Of a stretch of DNA of 64,000 nucleotides, positions 60,480 through 64,000 are shown one piece after another; position 1 is the stretch's first letter, and every line of letters starts with the position of its first letter. This stretch comes from Apostichopus japonicus (Eukaryota; Echinodermata; Holothuroidea; Aspidochirotida; Stichopodidae): NCBI RefSeq assembly GCF_037975245.1, contig NC_092565.1, forward strand, positions 6,998,999 to 7,062,998, given 5' to 3'. Made by a program: the position numbers and the translations under genes. The notes under the pieces were generated by a model. The model worked only from the letters and a program-made list of their open reading frames with translations, made no database searches and was not told where the DNA came from.

Positions 60480-60810
60480 TGTCATGTGACGGTATGGGAT
60501 GGGATGGTATGTGATGAAAATGGAAGTGACTGGATGTGATGTGGTGGTATGTGATGACATGGGATGTAATGGGATTTGCTGTGATACAATGGGATGTGTT
60601 AAGTGATGAAATGTGTGATTTTATGGGACTGAGGGAAGTGATAGGATGTGCGATGCTCTATCGATTTTTTTTTATGCTGTGGGATGTGTGATATGATGGG
60701 ATGTGATAAGTGATGAAACGTGTGATGTTATGGGATTGTGTGAAGTGACTATAGGATGTGCGATGCTATCGGATACATTTTTATACTGTGTGATGCTATG
60801 AGGTGTGTTA
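60480..60810 (+). repeat. degenerate GGGATGTGATG repeat with ~107-bp higher-order duplication
   Basis: Short GGGATGTGAT/GGTATGTGATG words recur throughout. Two longer units, 60591-60680 and 60698-60789, share GGGATGTGWTAAGTGATGAA, then AGGATGTGCGATGCT and TTTTTATRCTGT, so a higher-order duplication is superimposed. Confidence 0.85.
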
Positions 60811-61568
60811 TCGCTCTTGATATTTGAATGGTTCCCCGTTCCTTTAACTTTATGCATTTATGATTAAGATTAACAATGGAATTTTCTGATGACGCTATCC
60901 CTTTAAAATTGGGTTTTAATATGATCGCTCCTAAATAACGATGAACGCCTACTATTGTGGTTAGGCTATATAGCCCAAACTATGAAGATTCTATACTCAA
61001 CCAATGTTTTCTCTACGGCTATAGAGAAGGAAAAAACAGAAAGAAAAACTTAGAGCCGGTTATTTTCGCGGGAGTTTTCTCTGTAAGAAGAAGCAAAAGC
61101 CAAAAAAAAAATTAATTAAGAAATCTTGTTCGTTCCCAACGACGTTGCGTATAATATGAGATATCAAAAAAAAAAAGGCAAAATCAGAAAGGGAAAAAAA
61201 TGTTGCTTTTGACTTTTTATCTCTATTAGTTCATGAATCGAGGCGAATAAATATTCAAGGATGGCTCATCTTGCTATCATTTGTTTCACAATAAATACGA
61301 TAAAAGAGACTTTGATTAAATTCTTCATTATATGAGCTTGGTTTTGGCCGGCGGTGTGATACTTTATTCTACAAAAAAGAAAACAGAAAAAAAATAAAAA
61401 GTTGAATAGAACAAAATCATCATAAAAACGGAGAGAGCATATTTCGATGTCTCGACAGTGAAAAAGAAAAGACAAAAAAAAAAGAAATAGAGAAAGGAAG
61501 ACAAAAATAAAGAGTTTTCTAATTTAGTGTTATTTATGAAACGTATGTGCCCCGAGGTGGTATTCTAG

Positions 61569-61575
61569 TATAAAG
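61569..61575 (+). promoter_or_regulatory. candidate TATA box
   Basis: TATAAAG followed by a GC-rich stretch. A TCAATTC initiator-like motif lies about 30 bp downstream, and an ATG follows at 61629. Confidence 0.35.
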
Positions 61576-61628
61576 CCGGGGGAGGCTGGAATTCCGCCTG
61601 TCAATTCAACTTTTGAAATCAAGATTCG

Positions 61629-61727
61629 ATGTCTTGGTTAGTATCATCTCGTGAACTTAATGAAACAATGGTCACCCTGAAGCGAGGCTTCTTCCTCTCA
61701 AAATGTATTACGGAAACCAGCAGAAGA
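61629..61727 (+). CDS. candidate first coding exon of an unidentified gene
   Basis: ATG at 61629 opens exactly 33 codons (MSWLVSSRELNETMVTLKRG, then FFLSKCITETSRR) to a consensus donor GTAAGT at 61728-61733. A TATA-like motif sits 54-60 bp upstream of the ATG and an in-frame TGA lies just before it. The protein segment is not recognised, and no downstream exon could be linked within the window. Arrangement and composition support a real first exon, but chance is possible. Confidence 0.3.
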
Positions 61728-62344
61728 GTAAGTTAAATTATCCGTGAACAAAAATACCTCTTCTTTTTTCTTTTTAATTCACTTTGACTAATTTTCTCTA
61801 AATTACAGTTACATTGCATTAACGCGTGACAAATTTCCTGAATTACAAAGTATCTCTGTGGCTTTTTTTTTTCTCGTGAGAAAACCTATATGGTTGGACA
61901 TAGTGTTTTGCCTAATGGCGTTCCAAGAATAAAACATAAAACTAAAAAACCGCTAAACAAGAAGGGAAAAAAATAAATAAAGAAGGTCCATTAGGTCTTC
62001 CTGATTTACAAAACAGTAGCTTGTAAAACAAATTTGCATAATAAGGGTAACATACAGATATATAGCCGGGTGTTCTCATTGACAAAATTGTGAATAATAC
62101 ATACGTATTAGGGTATGCATGATTTAACTATAAACAGGACTGAAATTTGATTAATTAACACGAAATCACGTACCCAAATTGATCTTCTTCTTGTTGTTTA
62201 AGAGACGAAGTTTTGTACGGAACGCATTTGGAAATTTTGACAGCATCACAAGTTACCATGTTCTTGGTTTTGCTCTACATTTTGAAAAGGAGTTTGGTTG
62301 AAAAGGTAGTGGGGTCAGGGGTGGGGATTTACCGGAAGTGGTTT

Positions 62345-62760
62345 CAGTGGCGAAGGAGTCGCCGAGGGATCTCGTGCCCCTTAATTCCCCTTCCCCTCCT
62401 CAACCAGTTTTTAAAGAGAAAAAAAGTTCGCCTTTTTAAAATCATTGAATCGCCTCTGGCCCTCCCATAACTGTTCAGGCCCTTACCTAAACCAGTCAGG
62501 GAGAATTTTGAATTTATTATTATTATTTTATGATTAATTTATTATTGTGACTTTTGAATATGCCTCAGAATTTATCATTTTGATTCTTTTCTGAGGGTGG
62601 GTGGGGGGGGGGGTTACCAAGATCCCCTACATGAGAGTCGGCTAAAATGACACCAGGCCTCATTGATTCGTCTCCGGCCCTTCCATGGAGGTTCAGTTCC
62701 CGACCTAAATCAGTCGAGGGAATGTTGAACCTCCTGCCCCACCCACCCCCTCCTCCCCCT
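62345..62760 (+). repeat. diverged direct repeat after a hAT-like terminus
   Basis: A hAT-like start CAGTGGCGAAGGAGTCGCCG lies at 62345, but no matching right end was found. Two ~71-bp units, 62442-62512 and 62660-62730, share TCATTGAWTCG, CTC.GGCCCT.CCAT, GTTCAG, ACCTAAA.CAGTC and GGGA.AAT.TTGAA. Confidence 0.5.
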
Positions 62761-63566
62761 ACCACACACAGATATACCTTTGCTTCACCCGTAAATACCT
62801 CTCTATTTGGAACGAAATTTTGTAGGATTTCACTTTTGTCAAGCAGCGGAATTCACACCTCAGTAGAGTGATCATATCTGGCAATCTGAAAGAGTGAATT
62901 TTCATTCTTTGGAAATCAGAGTGTTGAAGATCTCACAGTCATTCCCAGACAATGAGGTAGTAAATGAGACACAAACGTACAGAAAAAAAAATGAAAGAAA
63001 AAAATTATTTCACAAGAAAAGATGTTATACAAAGAAAAAATGTTTCACATTCGGTAGCAAACGTTTGACCCATATTTGCATTTTATTGAAATATTCTAAT
63101 ATTCAAATATTCTACAATACGATGGAATAAAAGCAAAAGTTCCCATCCCCACCCCCACCCCCCACAAAGAAAAAAGAGGTTCGAAATTAACTATATATAT
63201 TCAGTTGTAATCTTTGTATTTATCCGAGCCTATTGTTTCCATACGGAAGTGATGTCACGAATGAAGTGGTTTAAATATTTTGGTAACATTATGTCCTACT
63301 TTGTGCACCTGTACCACTATATAAATATATATTTATAGATATATGTATTATATAGAATGGTCATATTAGCTAAGGCAATGCTAACAAAATGCACATTCGT
63401 GTTTCTAATTAAGATATGTATATATTGAATGCCGCCTCATACAAAAGTAAATACCAAACTACCACAATACTGGTATATTTGTTTTTCTCTCCCCACTATT
63501 TTTTTTTGAAGGGGTATCTATCGCATATTATTTGCGCTTGGTGACATGAACACACTTTTCAATATT

Positions 63567-63602
63567 AGTATTATTATTATTATTATTATAATTATGATTA
63601 TA
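63567..63602. repeat. (ATT)n microsatellite
   Basis: ATT repeat with a terminal ATAATTATGATTA variant. Confidence 0.9.
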
Positions 63603-64000
63603 GAATGCAACACAGTTTTCATTAGAGCTCTCTCATCATATTTTCCATTCTCAAATTCAACAATGTTTCCATTGTCAACCACCTGGAGTTGATACTGACT
63701 CGGTCGAGTAAAGCGGGTCCTACATTTCAAGTCTCAAGTGCTATGCATATTAGATCTAACACTAAACAATAATTACATTAGCTTTCTATTTTGGTATAGG
63801 TTCAAAAGTGACCCACTGACCCGAATAAGTCGCAGAATTCCTACATTTGGGAGGGAGGGTGGGTGAATTTAACTATGGTGGCCGAGATGGAACATGATTG
63901 TAGGAATATGATTGTGGATATCAGGAGTTTCACATATTTATTTAAAATCAAAAGCAATCCTTATTTATATATATATTTTTTTAAATGTGACACTCCACTC

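Larger units (their letters stand above)
61734..64000. other. no further gene recognised
   Basis: AT-rich DNA with a repeat-bearing segment at 62345-62760, (ATT)n at 63567-63590 and several A- or T-runs. Confidence 0.4.

Noticed and set aside
62335-63273. A 10-bp direct match (GAAGTGGTTT) flanking 62345-63262 as a transposon duplication
   Set aside because: The left side begins with a hAT-like CAGTGGCG, but the right side lacks a matching inverted end, and hAT duplications are 8 bp.

Overview
The window is eukaryotic genomic DNA: AT-rich, intron-containing, with canonical GT..AG splice sites, long (TA)n arrays, tRNA-derived SINEs, a dead non-LTR retrotransposon and small hAT-type DNA transposons. 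The gene content (a RAB24-type GTPase and an aryl-hydrocarbon-receptor-type bHLH) and the SINE style suggest a marine invertebrate deuterostome. An echinoderm, perhaps a sea cucumber, is my guess, but the species cannot be fixed from the sequence alone.

Layout. 1-3.3 kb: a pyrimidine-rich minisatellite, then a 413-codon uninterrupted ORF (1700-2941, +) for an unrecognised, basic, probably disordered protein. 3.7-15 kb: no gene seen. This stretch holds a divergent ~0.65-0.9 kb direct repeat (about 3695-4620 and 13905-14565), a hairpin cluster near 6.4 kb, a minus-strand SINE at 7.1-7.36 kb and a short inverted repeat at 7.7-8.1 kb.

15.25-25.97 kb: a complete RAB24 gene of eight coding exons on the + strand (204 codons). 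All splice phases agree and the protein is collinear with vertebrate RAB24. Its introns carry a repeat pair in inverted orientation around exon 2, two SINE heads, a LINE remnant, a 21-bp and a 39-bp minisatellite and long (TA)n tracts.

26-37.3 kb: the RAB24 3' flank, a 347-bp hAT-type MITE with a perfect 8-bp target-site duplication, a possible second hAT-derived fragment, and otherwise intergenic DNA.

37.36-47.01 kb: the 5' end of an AhR-like bHLH-PAS gene on the + strand. An N-terminal exon is joined across a 9.3-kb intron to a clear AhR-class bHLH exon. No PAS exon was found downstream in the window. The big intron contains a 1.04-kb hAT derivative (8-bp duplication, remnant of the transposase dimerisation region), a degenerate A/T satellite-like stretch and a 35-bp minisatellite.

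47-64 kb: mostly intron or intergenic. It holds a third hAT element (53969-54345), a decayed SINE, a GATGTG-type repeat at 60.5-60.9 kb and three weakly supported gene-like spots: a lysine/arginine-rich candidate exon at 52.03 kb, a CpG-rich CCAAT island at 59.2-59.4 kb, and a TATA-plus-ATG-plus-donor arrangement at 61.57-61.73 kb.

The two recognised genes have no evident functional link. RAB24 acts in autophagy and endosomal trafficking; AhR is a ligand-activated transcription factor. No novel multi-gene system was found. The most distinctive structures are the family of hAT-derived elements sharing internal modules and the inverted repeats flanking a frame-preserving RAB24 exon.
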